Both the position numbers and the translations under genes were made by a program. A stretch of DNA of 29,647 nucleotides, from assembly GCA_051453625.1 (NCBI GenBank), contig JBOZIK010000001.1, positions 216,363,512 to 216,393,158 on the forward strand. The letters run 5' to 3'. Positions 1 to 8,988 of the stretch are shown in pieces. The DNA is from Welwitschia mirabilis (lineage: Eukaryota > Gnetophyta > Gnetopsida > Welwitschiales). The stretch's first letter is position 1; the number at the start of each line of letters is the position of its first letter. The notes under the pieces were generated by a model. That model saw only the letters and a program-made list of their open reading frames with translations. It was not told the origin of the DNA and made no database searches.

Positions 1-380
1 ATGTAAATCTGTGTGTGTTGTTCTTGTGCTTGCTATTTCATTTCTTTAGCATAGATTTCCAGTAAAGATTTGTAACAATAAGTAAGCCACTTTGTGGTTA
101 ATTTGTTTCGCCTCTTGGTGTGCATTTGTTCAAGATTAATCTGGCTACATTCACATAATACAACCGACCAAAAAAGAAAAAAAAGAAGAAAAAAAGAAGA
201 GAAAAAGAAGGAAAAAGATGCTTAAGAACCAGACATGGTAATCAAGTGGGATAAGAAATCCCATTCAAGAAACATTTCATGTTTTGGAAACAGAAATTTG
301 GAAAACAAACATTTACAAACAAATTAGTAAAATGTATAAGTGACTAAAAGTCTAAAACCAATGTTAGTTGGAAGAATGAA
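1..380. other. Non-coding stretch with purine-rich tract
   Basis: No gene or recognisable element is seen here. The stretch 169-219 is almost pure A and G (runs of A broken by single G), a low-complexity tract that could be an old poly-A tail or simple repeat. No LTR matching the 3' side of the Copia element could be found in this part. Confidence 0.5.
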
Positions 381-439
381 ATGAACTTACATTGGTGGTG
401 TGTTTGTCTGACCATTGCCAAAAAGCTTACGGTGAATAA

Positions 440-770
440 AGGTGTATCTAGTATCAGGGAGCTCCTTACTTAATGCATCTCTTGGCACATCTTAACTGAA
501 CTCATAAAGTACTTCAAAAATGAACTAGGAGGCATTTAAAGGTAGCTGTAGATCACAAAGCACATATTTTGGGTTTAGCACAAATCCTGTAGCATGGTGA
601 TCAGTATGAATTTGATTTTCCCATCTTTCATCAATTCCTTTTTCTATTACCCAACACCTATCTTGTTTGCTTGTGTACTTTGTAGATAACTGAGGATTTC
701 TTTCGTTGATGGATCTTCCATGGCATAGGATTATTTCCATCCACTTTTTCTAAGCATAATTTTGAAAGGT
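440..770 (-). pseudogene. hAT-superfamily transposase fragment (decayed)
   Basis: Read on the minus strand, 735-765 gives VDGNNPMPWKI. After a frameshift, the open stretch 740-525 gives ERWENQIHTDHHATGFVLNP. After two further in-frame stops, 492-445 gives DVPRDALSKEL. The order (VDG..P.M, then RW....H...HA.G..LNP, then a short helical stretch) is that of the region before the C-terminal dimerisation domain in plant hAT-like transposases, where RW..LH..LHAAGYFLNP is the familiar motif. The full family protein is several hundred residues, so only a small part survives. It is broken by at least one frameshift and two stops, with no terminal inverted repeats visible. It lies just upstream of the Copia relic on the opposite strand and is an unrelated insertion. 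The assignment rests on motif memory. Confidence 0.6.
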
Positions 771-999
771 GTAGCGAGCCAACAAAAACTATGATAATTT
801 CAATAGGTCAGCAACTTTTAAATAACTAAATGCATTGAAACAGGGGAACATCAAACATCCAATAACATAGATTCTTTGATATTATTATAACATTGTTAAA
901 TTTCTTTTAAAGTTTGTTTTGCTATCTTTTTTATGGTAGTAATTCCACAACAATTGAAATCAAAGTGGGAGATTGAGTGAAATGGGGTAGTTGCAAAGC

Positions 1000-1770
1000 T
1001 TAGATGGGTTGATTGGAGCTGAGAACGAGAGTGTTTGGAAAATATCAATGAAAGATATACTTTGTCAAAAGGATTAAGAACTTGGTCTATGGTCAAAGAA
1101 TGAAGCGAAAGTTGTTTCTAAATTATCTGACGCAGAGTGGAGGAAGAAGTATCTAGATTATGAGTGAGAGAGACTTGACAGAAAAGTGTTTTCGCTCATA
1201 AGATCGTGTTTGAGTAATGGGATCCTTCAATTACGCATTTTAGTTTCTTTGACAGATGAACTGTGGGATATTCTGCAACACAGGTATGATCAATTCACAA
1301 GTATTAATGAATATTACACTGTGAATAAGGTTTGTCAGATGAAACGAAGGAAGGTGCATCATTACAAGCTCATCTAGATGAGACAAATGGTTTATTTGCT
1401 TAATTGGATATTTTGAAAGTAACATCTCAAGAAAGCCTTAGGGTTATTGCAATGCTCACTTCTTTTTTAGATTCATGGGAAATAGTTGACACCACATTGA
1501 TGACAACTTCAGATCCTATGTTGAGTTACTACAATCATGTCAAGGCTGCTAGATGCAAGTAAATTTAAGGGCACTAGATTTGTACGAGATGCATGAGTTG
1601 TTTGAAGAGGGCATTCCAAATTGAAGTGTACTAGATCTAGAGGAGATGCCTGAGTTGTTTGAAGAGGGCATTCGAATGCTGAGGCAGAGGACAAGATCAA
1701 AGCAAAAGCATAGGAACTTTGAGAAGGTGAGATATGGACTGCTAGTTCTCTAGAAAGGAGGGTCATGCCA
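1000..1770 (+). pseudogene. Copia gag remnant
   Basis: Joined by eye across stops, the stretch gives SVWKISMKDIL near 1038-1070, then SDAEWRKKYLDYE, then FSLIRSCLSNGILQ and LTDELWDILQ (about 1189-1280). That matches the N-terminal half of Copia-type gag (W..qM.d.L, then D..W...d..a...I...L.....l, then A.elWd.L). A zinc-knuckle-like remnant rich in Lys (KKEGHAKKKC in one frame) lies near 1755-1785. Within it, 1573-1679 holds a 57-bp, 19-codon direct duplication. The coding frame is destroyed by stops and frameshifts. Confidence 0.75.
1573..1680 (+). repeat. 57-bp in-frame tandem duplication inside gag remnant
   Basis: The block starting actagat at 1573 recurs at 1630, and gagttgtttgaagagggcat at 1595 recurs at 1652, a period of 57 bp (19 codons). 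Both copies translate with ELFEEGI. The duplication keeps the gag frame, so it may have arisen while the element still coded. Confidence 0.8.
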
Positions 1771-1777
1771 AAAAGAA

Positions 1778-2092
1778 GTGTTACAACTACAAGAAGGAAA
1801 AGAGGCCATGGAAAAGAAGGCTAATGAATTAAATAGCCAAAGTTCTGGCAATGGTGCTTTCTTTCTCATATGTCCTCATTGCAGTTATTTTAGGTCTTAC
1901 AAAGAAAGTTCAAGGGTTGTTCGTGTTACTGAAGGCAGGGACCTGTGTGATAAAATAGGAAGGTGGACAAGTGAACAACAGATAACCATCATATGTGTTA
2001 GGCATGTTCTAGAAACTAGAACGAATTTGTTCTCTGTTGGTCAGCTTGATTTGTTGGGCTATAGACCTTCATTCTTCAATGAAGCATGGTAG
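1778..2092 (+). pseudogene. Copia protease-region remnant
   Basis: An open stretch of 104 codons contains ICPHCSYFRSYKE followed by VRHVLETRTNLFSVGQLD. In Copia polyproteins the aspartic protease has D-S/T-G/A, then H.CP....F..Y, and ends at VRHVP.L..NL.SVG.LD, so the back part is preserved. The catalytic Asp-Ser/Thr-Gly triad that should stand just before ICPH is not readable, so the enzyme is dead. Confidence 0.75.
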
Positions 2093-2204
2093 ATCAACAA
2101 GAGTGCCATGATCCTATGAAATGGAACCAAATAGTGTTCCATGAATATTTTGCTTCCTAACATGGTTCAAATCTAGGGGGTATTGCTGTTGCTACAATAG
2201 TAGA

Positions 2205-3090
2205 TCCACATATATGACATAATTGGTTGGGGCATATTGGGCAATTTGGACTTTAAGGCACTCAAATCCAAATCGCTAATCCCTCTTGAGGTTCTACTTT
2301 GCAATTTTGTAGGGATTGTGAAGTTAGAAAATCTAGAAGAGTCGATTTCCAGAAAAATGAATATTATAGAAGTAAGAACGAGTTAGATTTGATTTGTTTT
2401 GATGTACTTGGTCCCACAACTTCCTTGTCTCTTGCTAGTTCACAACACTTTGTTACATTCATAGATGAATACAGGCATAGGGTTTGGGTGTATCCTATTA
2501 AATACAAGGATGTAGTGTTTAAATTTTTTTAAGATGTTTGCAGTACAAGTGGAAACACAAAGATGTTTGAATGCGAAAAGGCTTCTTATAGATAATGAAG
2601 GTGAATGAATAGCACATGCTTTTGGTAATTGTTGGGTCGAAAAGGAAATTATACACAGCATACCAATCTAGAAACACTACCACAAAATGGAGTAGCAAAA
2701 AGATGTAATAGAAACTTGTTGGAACGTGCAAGGAGCATGGGGGCTGGAGCAAATTTATCAGAGATTTCTTGGGCTAAGGCAGTATGTATTACTGCATATC
2801 TTGTTAGCAAATCACCTCATGTAGCTTTAGATGAACATATTTCAAAAATTGTTTGGAAAGGGAACGGAAATTTCTTATAGGCATTTAAAGGTTTTTATTT
2901 GTAAGAGTTATGTACATGAACAAAAATCTAACAAGTCCAAGTTGGATGACAAGGCACGAAGATGCATTTTTGTTGGCTATGGTGATGATCTTGGCTATAG
3001 GTTTTGGGATCCTACCTCTAAACGAGTAATTAGATCTAAGAATATCAGATCTAGTGAAGAATCTTCGTGTTATCCCAAGCAAGTCTAGGA
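2205..3090 (+). pseudogene. Copia integrase remnant
   Basis: HNWLGHIG near 2220 and CRDCEVRKSRR at 2305-2340 are relics of the GAG-pre-integrase/zinc finger. The core follows: FDVLGPTTS, QHFVTFIDEYRHRVWVYPIK (2443-2505), a broken IDNEGE near 2590, then TLPQNGVAKRCNRNLLERAR (about 2670-2735) and SYVHEQKSNKSKLDDKARRC, IFVGYGDDLGYRFWDP (2900-3010). The last is the conserved end of the Copia integrase. The Glu of the D,D-35-E triad appears as Lys in NGVAKRC, and stops separate the pieces, so it cannot be functional. Confidence 0.88.
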
Positions 3091-3369
3091 CCGTATTAGA
3101 AATAGTTCAGACCTTGGCACTTCACATAATGCGTCTATTATAATTCCTATTAATGACAGTGATAATGACGATCAGTCTGATGTTGGTAATAATAAAGAAG
3201 ATGCACTGCCTCCAGATGATGTTCCCAGTATTGAAGAAAAGGCAGAGCAAGGAGGACATGGAACAAAAAATGAAGAATAAAAAATGAGAAAGAAAAGGTT
3301 CAGCCACACAATGACACACCTTTGCCTTGGGTGAGGAGAACTTCATGGAAAACAAAGCAACCTAATAGG

Positions 3370-4495
3370 TATTCTCCTTCCTTTAATTATGTTTTGTTAT
3401 CGATTGTGGAGAGCCAGAAATATTTGCAAAAGCAAAAACAACTGTAGATGCAGACATTGGAAATTAACCATGGAGGACGATGAGAAATTTTTAAATGAGA
3501 ATAATGCATGGGATTTTGTACCTTTGCCTAAAAGGATGAGAAGCTCTAAATAATTGATGAGTTCACAACAAACTCTTATGTTTTGAAGACATATAAATCA
3601 AGGCTGGTGGTAAACAGAGTTTTATCAAACCCAGGCATTGATGTCACAGAGATATTCTTACCAGCTGCTAAGCATTCATCTATCAAAGTCATATGGTTGC
3701 TTGTGTGGACCTTAATCCTGGATAGTTAGATATTAAAACAACCTTTTTGCATGTCGACATTGTATATGCAATATCCTGAAGGATTTGGAGATAAAAGCTG
3801 TCCAAGCCTGATATGCAACTTAAAGAGAAACTTTATGTGCTGAAACAAGCCCTTACATAGTGGTACAAGAAGTTTGATGCATTTATGAAGGAGCAGAAAT
3901 ATAATAGAAGCAATTTCATTCATTATGTTTATTTCTCTGGTAACATGGGAGGTAAGTTTTGTATGTTATTGCTCTTTGTCAATGATATGTGGACTGTAGG
4001 TAGCGATAAAGTTGAGTTAAGGAATTTAAAATCAGAAATGGGCAAGAAATTTGCCATGAAGGATTTAGATCTAGCAAACAAAATTCATGGTATGAAAATT
4101 GAAATGGATAGGAATAAAAGGCTATTGTGGCCAAGTCAAGGACCATATATTTCCAAAGTGTTGGACAGGTTTGGCATGTCCAATGCTAGTGCTGTTAGTA
4201 CTCCTTTTGCCTCTCACTTTAAGTTAAGCAAAGGTGATTGTCCTAAAACTTAACAAGAAAAAATCAAAATGAAAGCTCTGGCACACAAGGCTGCAGTTGG
4301 CTCTTTGATGTATCCTATGGGTTGTACTGGACCTAATGTAGCCTATGCTATTGGTGTTATGAGCAGGTTTATGAGTAATCCAGGATGGACACATTGGAAT
4401 GTAGTTAAGTGAATATTGTGCTATTTGCAAGGAATTCAATCTTATCAATTGCTGGTTGGTGCTGGAAATTTGATGGTAAGAGGTTCTGTGGGTTT
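3370..4495 (+). pseudogene. Copia reverse transcriptase remnant
   Basis: SFNYVLLS (about 3380) and WDFVPLPK (about 3510) mark the N-terminal part. A frame-shifted middle (3540-3890) still shows the RT core in pieces. The best stretch is 3885-4253: CMLLLFVNDMWTVGSD holds the polymerase box with the first catalytic Asp of VDDM replaced by Asn, followed by KKFAMKDLDLANKIHGMKIE and VSTPFASHFKLS. 4280-4420 continues with AVGSLMYPMGCTGPNVAYAI and SRFMSNPGWTHW. Homology stops near 4490, where the insert begins. Confidence 0.9.
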
Positions 4496-4515
4496 AACTC
4501 AGTGTTTAAAGAAGT

Positions 4516-4643
4516 GGCGACTAATTGCCGTATGGGCGACTAGTCGCCCCAAAGTCTAAAGAAGCCTTTCTTTAAGGTGCACATCGGCGTTGGAGAGATT
4601 GTTGGCAACTAGTCACTGCAAGTCTGCGCAGCGACTAGTTGCC
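4516..4643. repeat. Cluster of four SpeI-core palindromes
   Basis: Four variants of one 14-bp palindrome occur in 128 bp: ggcgactaattgcc (4516), the perfect ggcgactagtcgcc (4535-4548), ggcaactagtcact (4604) and agcgactagttgcc (4630). A fifth relative, actagttgcgac with ctagtcac next to it, lies far away at about 18211-18234. The spacing is irregular, so this is not a simple tandem array. Confidence 0.7.
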
Positions 4644-4914
4644 GATTATGCTTAAAAAATAACAAAGAGTTGTGCAACTTTAGTTGAAACTGCTTTCCCG
4701 CTACGTTGCGACAAATTAAACAACAAAGTGAGTGAACATTCGACGAAATAGGGTAGAATTTGGCGTGAACAGGCGAAGTTCCTTGAGCTTTTGGTGCAAA
4801 TAGCAATCAGACTGCAGACGTGTATTTTCCAAGAATCAATTTACATCAAGTGTGCTTCTCTCTAATAACATGAGGTCAAAGTTGCAAAGATTCAAACTGG
4901 TGTCGAACCAGGCC

Positions 4915-5258
4915 CGTGGTGATGCGGTAATAGTGCTAAAAAAAGCTATTTGAGAGTAATAATCTAAAGGCAATGGTTATAGCAAGATCTAGAGGAAATT
5001 GTATCAGTATTTCCCAAATGATTGCTTATGTGGGGCTGAAAAGCGTTGAAGGCAGATGGATTCCTTATGGCTTTCAATGGTAGGAAACTTCCTCATTTCC
5101 TAAAGGATGAAAAGAATCCAGAGAGTCATGGTTTTGTGGAGAACTCTTATCTTCATGGATTAACCCCTCGGGAGTTCTTTTCCATGCTATGAGAGGTGGA
5201 GAAGGATTAATAGATACCACTGTAAAGACTTCAAAAACAAGGTACATTCAAAGAAAGG
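4915..5258 (+). pseudogene. NRPB1: RNA polymerase II largest subunit (RPB1) gene fragment
   Basis: Three frames must be joined. Frame one gives [14 protein letters not shown] (from 4958), [11 protein letters not shown] and [10 protein letters not shown]. After a frameshift comes [13 protein letters not shown], then [21 protein letters not shown]. After another frameshift comes [20 protein letters not shown] then YIQRK. This is the stretch of RPB1 that leads into and includes the start of the bridge helix (family pattern GF.NRTLPHF, GFVENSY..GLTP.EFFFHAM, GLIDTAVKT). [21 protein letters not shown] is the Pol II version; Pol I and III differ. Only about 110 of roughly 1,800 residues are present, without visible introns, with two frameshifts. 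It is a captured or retrotransposed piece inside the insert, not a working gene. Confidence 0.85.
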
Positions 5259-5743
5259 AAGGGAGAATGATCAGAGTTAGGAAGAGCACCAACAAAGATG
5301 GCAAACAGAGGAGAGGTACCAGGGCACTATTGCATTTTGATCAAACACTGTTACTTTGGCGAATTAGTAGCATTGAATGCAAGAAAGCTAAGTGCATTCA
5401 ATCTAGTCATAAATGTGGTCATGAATTTCACCTTCAAAGCAATTAAGACACATAACCAGAACCTCTTTTTGTATTTAAGGGAAGTAGACATATCTGTAGT
5501 GGGGACACTCAGTTGTCTAGCATAGTCAGAGTTGAGGCTGCCAGTGCTGCGTCTAACCACCAATGTTCCCATCCATTTTAATGTTTTTAAAAAGGAATCC
5601 AATTTTTAATGTTTTTTAAAGCCGACTTTTTTAGCTGACTTTTTTGTCGAATAGTCTCCGACTCGATGACCTGACTCTTTTTTCGAGGTTGTCGACTTTT
5701 TACTTTTGCCGAGTATTTAATCAGTAGTTCAACTTTAGCTGCA

Positions 5744-6155
5744 GATTCAGACACAAGATGGTCCACTATAGGTTTTGCTTTTACTTTTGGAGGAGGTGCT
5801 ATGAGTGGGCTATCAATGTTGCAATCATGAGTTGCATTATCCACCATAGAAGTTGAATATCGTGCTCTAGCAGATGCTTTCAAGGAAATGCTATTGTTTT
5901 GTAGGTTTGTCTTTTCTTTGGGCATAAAACAATAGGATTATGATGTGTCCTATGACAGTTAAAGTGCAATTTTTGTTGCCAAAAATCTAACTCATTATTG
6001 CAAGACAAACACGTTGATGTGAGGTACCATTTCATTAGAGATGTCATAGATGAAGGTTTGGTGGATGTTAGAAAGAATTATTCCAAGATTAATGCAGTTG
6101 ACAACCTAACAAAGACCATGACAATAGAGGAACATGTCTTTTAGAGGAAACGACT
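5744..6155 (+). pseudogene. Copia RNase H remnant and 3' end of pol
   Basis: Translation gives DTRWSTIGFAFTFGGGAMSG, then VALSTIEVEYRALADAFKEM (5833-5893), then SAIFVAKNLTHYCKT, and after a frameshift HVDVRYHFIRDVIDEGLVDV (about 6010-6070) and AVDNLTKTMTIEEH. This follows the Copia RNase H pattern (STTG..F...GGA.SW.S..Q..VALST.EAEY, SAI.L..N...H.RTKHI, D...HF.R, D.LTK). The usual Trp of SW is lost, stops interrupt it, and it closes the pol region. Confidence 0.88.
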
Positions 6156-6159
6156 TGAC

Positions 6160-6741
6160 ATAGCCTAAACATGAGCATTAATAGAAAGCAATGCAACACT
6201 TGGTTATACAGGCTAGTCAGATCTGTCTTCAACAGGAAGAAATTTTGGATTTTGAAGTTGCATCTCCGTATTTATAAAGTTTATTTATGTATTAGCTGCT
6301 TTTTGGTTGTGGGGTTTTATAAAGTTGAGGTAACACATTTATTCCACATGTGATATGGGTAAATGGTTTTCACTCGAAAAACATATAACACAATGCTATG
6401 GTAGTTTGTATGCAGTTGGTGTGAAAGGTGTGCATGTGCTTGAGCAAGGGTTTGTACTTGAGTTTGTGTGTGTTTCTGTGTGCAGTTATTTGTGGTGTGA
6501 ATCTGTGAGGTGTTTCTCATCCTGTTGATGTACCTGAAGGGTGATTCTGCCGTGGCTTGTTAAACACAAGAGCCTTGCATTGCTTTTCTCGTGGTTTTTC
6601 CCCTTAGGATTTCTGGGGTTGTAACATGTACCTTTGGTATTTAGTTTCTTTGCTTCTTGCTTTTTTTTCCTTTCTCCTTTTTTTTTCCAGTTTTGCTATT
6701 TATTTTACAGTTGTATTTCAGCAACAATCCGAACTAGACAA
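6160..6741 (+). repeat. Possible Copia 3' LTR remnant with TG-rich tract
   Basis: This follows the end of pol directly. gtggtttttccccttaggat continuing to ctggggtt at 6591-6620 resembles the wording often seen in the transcribed part of plant Copia LTRs. 6419-6485 is rich in gtgtgt/tttgtg words. No matching 5' LTR was found in the window, and neither boundary could be placed, so the call is tentative. Confidence 0.35.
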
Positions 6742-6988
6742 TGTGTATTTAGTTTAGATATGTATGAGTTATTTTCAATTGTTATTAGATCCACTAATCT
6801 TGGAATGTGGATCCAAGATTTGTTGGCCTAGTCATCACTCATATTTCGGATTAAGAAATGTATAAATGACCAAGAGCTACAATCAAATAATTGAGTGATT
6901 TCATGACAGATTATCCAAGCTCCCTGGGTTAAGTTTCAACATAGATCTTTCACCCATTTCAAGCTCCGCCTCTCTTCCAATATCAACA
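6742..6988 (+). repeat. Left LTR of the 2.2-kb element
   Basis: 247 bp, ending tatcaaca directly before the primer-binding site. Compared with the right LTR it has about 60 extra bp near 6780-6840 and about 25 extra near 6870-6895. The first extra block contains a perfect 9-bp inverted repeat, aatcttgga (6796-6804) and tccaagatt (6812-6820). Confidence 0.75.
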
Positions 6989-8815
6989 ATTAGTATCAGA
7001 GTGAACTTAGGAGAGAAAATGCAAGAGGATTCCATAGAGCCCTAGACATTGTAGAAGGATACCCTCATCAACCATTTTGCCCATTGGAGAAAGGGTGCCA
7101 TAAGAATGTGAAACAACTCACTTACATTTTGTTTCTGAAATTGCACTGTGTAGTAGGGCAAGGAAAAGAAGTAGCAAATCTGAAATTTCTAGGGCCTACG
7201 ATCCATTAGGGTTAAGCTAACTAGATGGAGGATTCAGAATTGACCTTCAAGTGGAGGCCATCAAGATCATTGCCAACACACAAAAAGGAGTAGGCATTCT
7301 AGGCCTTAAGATCCTTCGAGCATGTAGATGGTGAGCGAGTATGCTATTGCTGGAGCCTTGCCACATGATTGTAGAAGCGATGCATTGAGCAGCGTTAATA
7401 TCGCTGCTTCTATTTTGATTTGGGGGTTGGGGAGCTTTTAAACATTGAAGGTGTGAAGAACTATGTTGCTTCCTTTCCATCTTTGCCTTCCTGGAATGAG
7501 AAAGAAGCTTTTGAGATTGAAAACTCAGAGTCTACTTCTACTTTTCACTTTTACTTGGCTTTTGCAGAAGATTTTCCTCCTTCAGTTTGTCTTAATCATT
7601 GCTAGAAGCAAGTGTCACAAGAAGAGAATCGAATTTACTCCTCTAGCGAGCATAGCTTCTTTGCAAGAAGACGATGCAACAACAAAGACAAGAGGCCTTC
7701 AAAGAAAAAAGAAATAATATGAATCTAAATCCGTAAAACCCTCACTTTGAGAACTTAGCGCCGCACCTCCATATTCAAAAAACGCTGCCCGAAGAGACCA
7801 AATTTCTAATCGGGTTCACACTCGACCATTCGTTCCTCTACTTCCTCATGCTTTTCTCAGGTTAGCTTCTCTGGATTCTGTTTGCAAACAACTATTATCC
7901 GACTTCCTACTGTGGATACTCCTGATCACGATTCTTTAAACCCTAGTGCAACATTTCACTTCTTGAGTCTGCCATTTCTTGCATTTCTTTTTTTAAAAAT
8001 TTGAATATCGTTTTGAAGATGAATAAAACTCATTCTGCATTACAAACAAATTGCTATCTCCAGAAATGTTGTTTAAGGATTTCATGTTCTCCAAAATCAA
8101 GCCTTTTTTCAGCATAAAATGGATAGAAAGTTGGTCAAGTCTTTATTTGATAGATGCTAAGAACAAGCCAACAACAATGTAGGGGTTGACAACCAGATTA
8201 CATAGGCAAAGGGGGAGTTTGAGTGCAGTAAACTGCAAGCCTCCTCTGTTAAAAATTGATGAAAGTTTTACCAAATTTGCTTCATTTTTTCCCTTATGAT
8301 TTAAGGGGGATTAAAATGTGTCAACTACGTGACTTGTTAAGCTAGGTTTATCAATGTGATTTTTAAAACTCCTTGTTAAGCTAGGTTGTGGGCTTGTCAC
8401 AACCAATTATGGATGCAATATCTTATTCAAATAATGTCATGATAAGTGTTATGGGACGCTTTTCACGATATTATTTTTATATAGTAATTGCTTGGGTTTG
8501 TCCTTTTTCAAGTATTGGTGTGTCCCATGGTTTCAAGCAAGGTACATAGATTGCTTGAGGAGACTGCTCAAAGGATGTCTTTTTTGAGGTTGTGTAGGAT
8601 GAAGGGTGCATATTCATCTGAGAAGATCACTCGAAGGAAATCTCCCTTGAAGTTGCACATTTCAGTAGCTTGGTGCTTTCATCGTTGGTTTGAAGCGTGA
8701 TGCTTTTTCAGTTTAGTTTTTCAGCTATTGGCTCTAATGCTATGCTAGAGGCATGTTCTAGTAATTGTGTAATGCCCAAGTCCTCGTCTTTTGGACTTGA
8801 CATTAAAGGAGGGTT
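6989..8815 (+). other. Interior of the 2.2-kb element, no gag-pol
   Basis: About 1.8 kb without a recognisable protein. It has a plant telo-box word aaaccta-type sequence, aaaccctag, at 7938-7946, and a locally CpG-richer patch at 7758-7830, which resembles the 5' part of a plant transcription unit more than retroelement gag. Open stretches at 7420-7717 and 8488-8700 match nothing I know. The short word cttgttaagctaggtt occurs twice (about 8333 and 8372). Confidence 0.5.
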
Positions 8816-8988
8816 TGTTGGGTTTTAGTTCTTATTTAGTTTAGATATGTATGAGTTATTATCCATATTTGGGTTTAAGGAATGTATAAATGAGCTGATT
8901 TCATGACAGATCATCCAAGCTTCATATGTTGAGTTTCGATGCAGATCTTTCACCCATTTCAAGCTCCGCCCCGCTTCCAATACCAACA
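8816..8988 (+). repeat. Right LTR of the 2.2-kb element
   Basis: 173 bp from tgttgggttttag to ccaataccaaca, preceded by the purine tract attaaaggaggg. It carries tg...ca ends and a 6-bp terminal inverted repeat. It is the better preserved of the two boundaries. Confidence 0.78.

Larger units (their letters stand above)
4500..5740. mobile_element. Insertion splitting Copia RT from RNase H
   Basis: Copia homology ends near GSVG at about 4493 and resumes at DSDTRWSTIGFAF at about 5744. In intact elements these two points are only a few residues apart, so about 1.25 kb has been inserted. The left flank has tttaactcagt (about 4494-4504) and the right end tttaatcagt (about 5716-5725), a possible imperfect target duplication. 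No terminal inverted repeats or LTRs were recognised. The insert holds a cluster of ggcgactagtcgcc-like palindromes at its left end, a fragment of an RNA polymerase II gene in the middle and repeated gactttttt words at 5622-5705. The class of element is unknown. Confidence 0.65.
1000..6160 (+). mobile_element. Dead Ty1/Copia retrotransposon, internal region, interrupted
   Basis: Fragments of gag, protease, GAG-pre-integrase, integrase, reverse transcriptase and RNase H occur in Copia order (integrase before RT) on the + strand, in all three frames with many stops. The RT and RNase H parts are separated by about 1.25 kb of foreign sequence (about 4500-5740). Key residues have changed: the RT box reads FVNDM where Copia has YVDDM, and the integrase block reads NGVAKRCN where a Glu is expected after NGVA. 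No intact ORF longer than about 120 codons remains. A 5' LTR is not found, and the 3' LTR is only suggested. This is an old, inactive copy. Confidence 0.9.
6742..8988 (+). mobile_element. Non-autonomous LTR retrotransposon (LARD/large TRIM-like), about 2.2 kb
   Basis: Two related terminal blocks flank about 1.8 kb. Left block: 6742-6988. Right block: 8816-8988. Shared words include tatttagtttagatatgtat, gatttcatgacagat and atctttcacccatttcaagc, and both end in caaca. The right one starts tgttgggttttag and ends taccaaca, giving tgttgg/ccaaca inverted ends. Right after the left LTR, tagtatcagagt (6991-7002) matches the initiator-tRNA-Met primer site tggtatcagagc in 10 of 12 bases. Just before the right LTR, attaaaggaggg (8802-8813) is a polypurine tract. 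No gag or pol motif is seen between them. The left LTR is longer, or the right has lost two internal blocks, and its first bases are missing. No target duplication was found. Confidence 0.8.

Noticed and set aside
172-219. Poly-A tail of a retroposed gene
   Set aside because: The tract is mixed A and G, and no retroposed coding sequence precedes it.
4915-5258. A working RNA polymerase gene
   Set aside because: Only about 110 codons, two frameshifts, inside a transposon insert.
5298-5525. 75-codon open frame with ATG after the RPB1 fragment
   Set aside because: No recognisable motif. It overlaps another open frame and lies in the decayed insert, so a chance ORF is the simplest reading.
8488-8700. 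70-codon open frame inside the 2.2-kb LTR element
   Set aside because: Does not resemble gag, pol or a host protein; kept only as a note on the interior.
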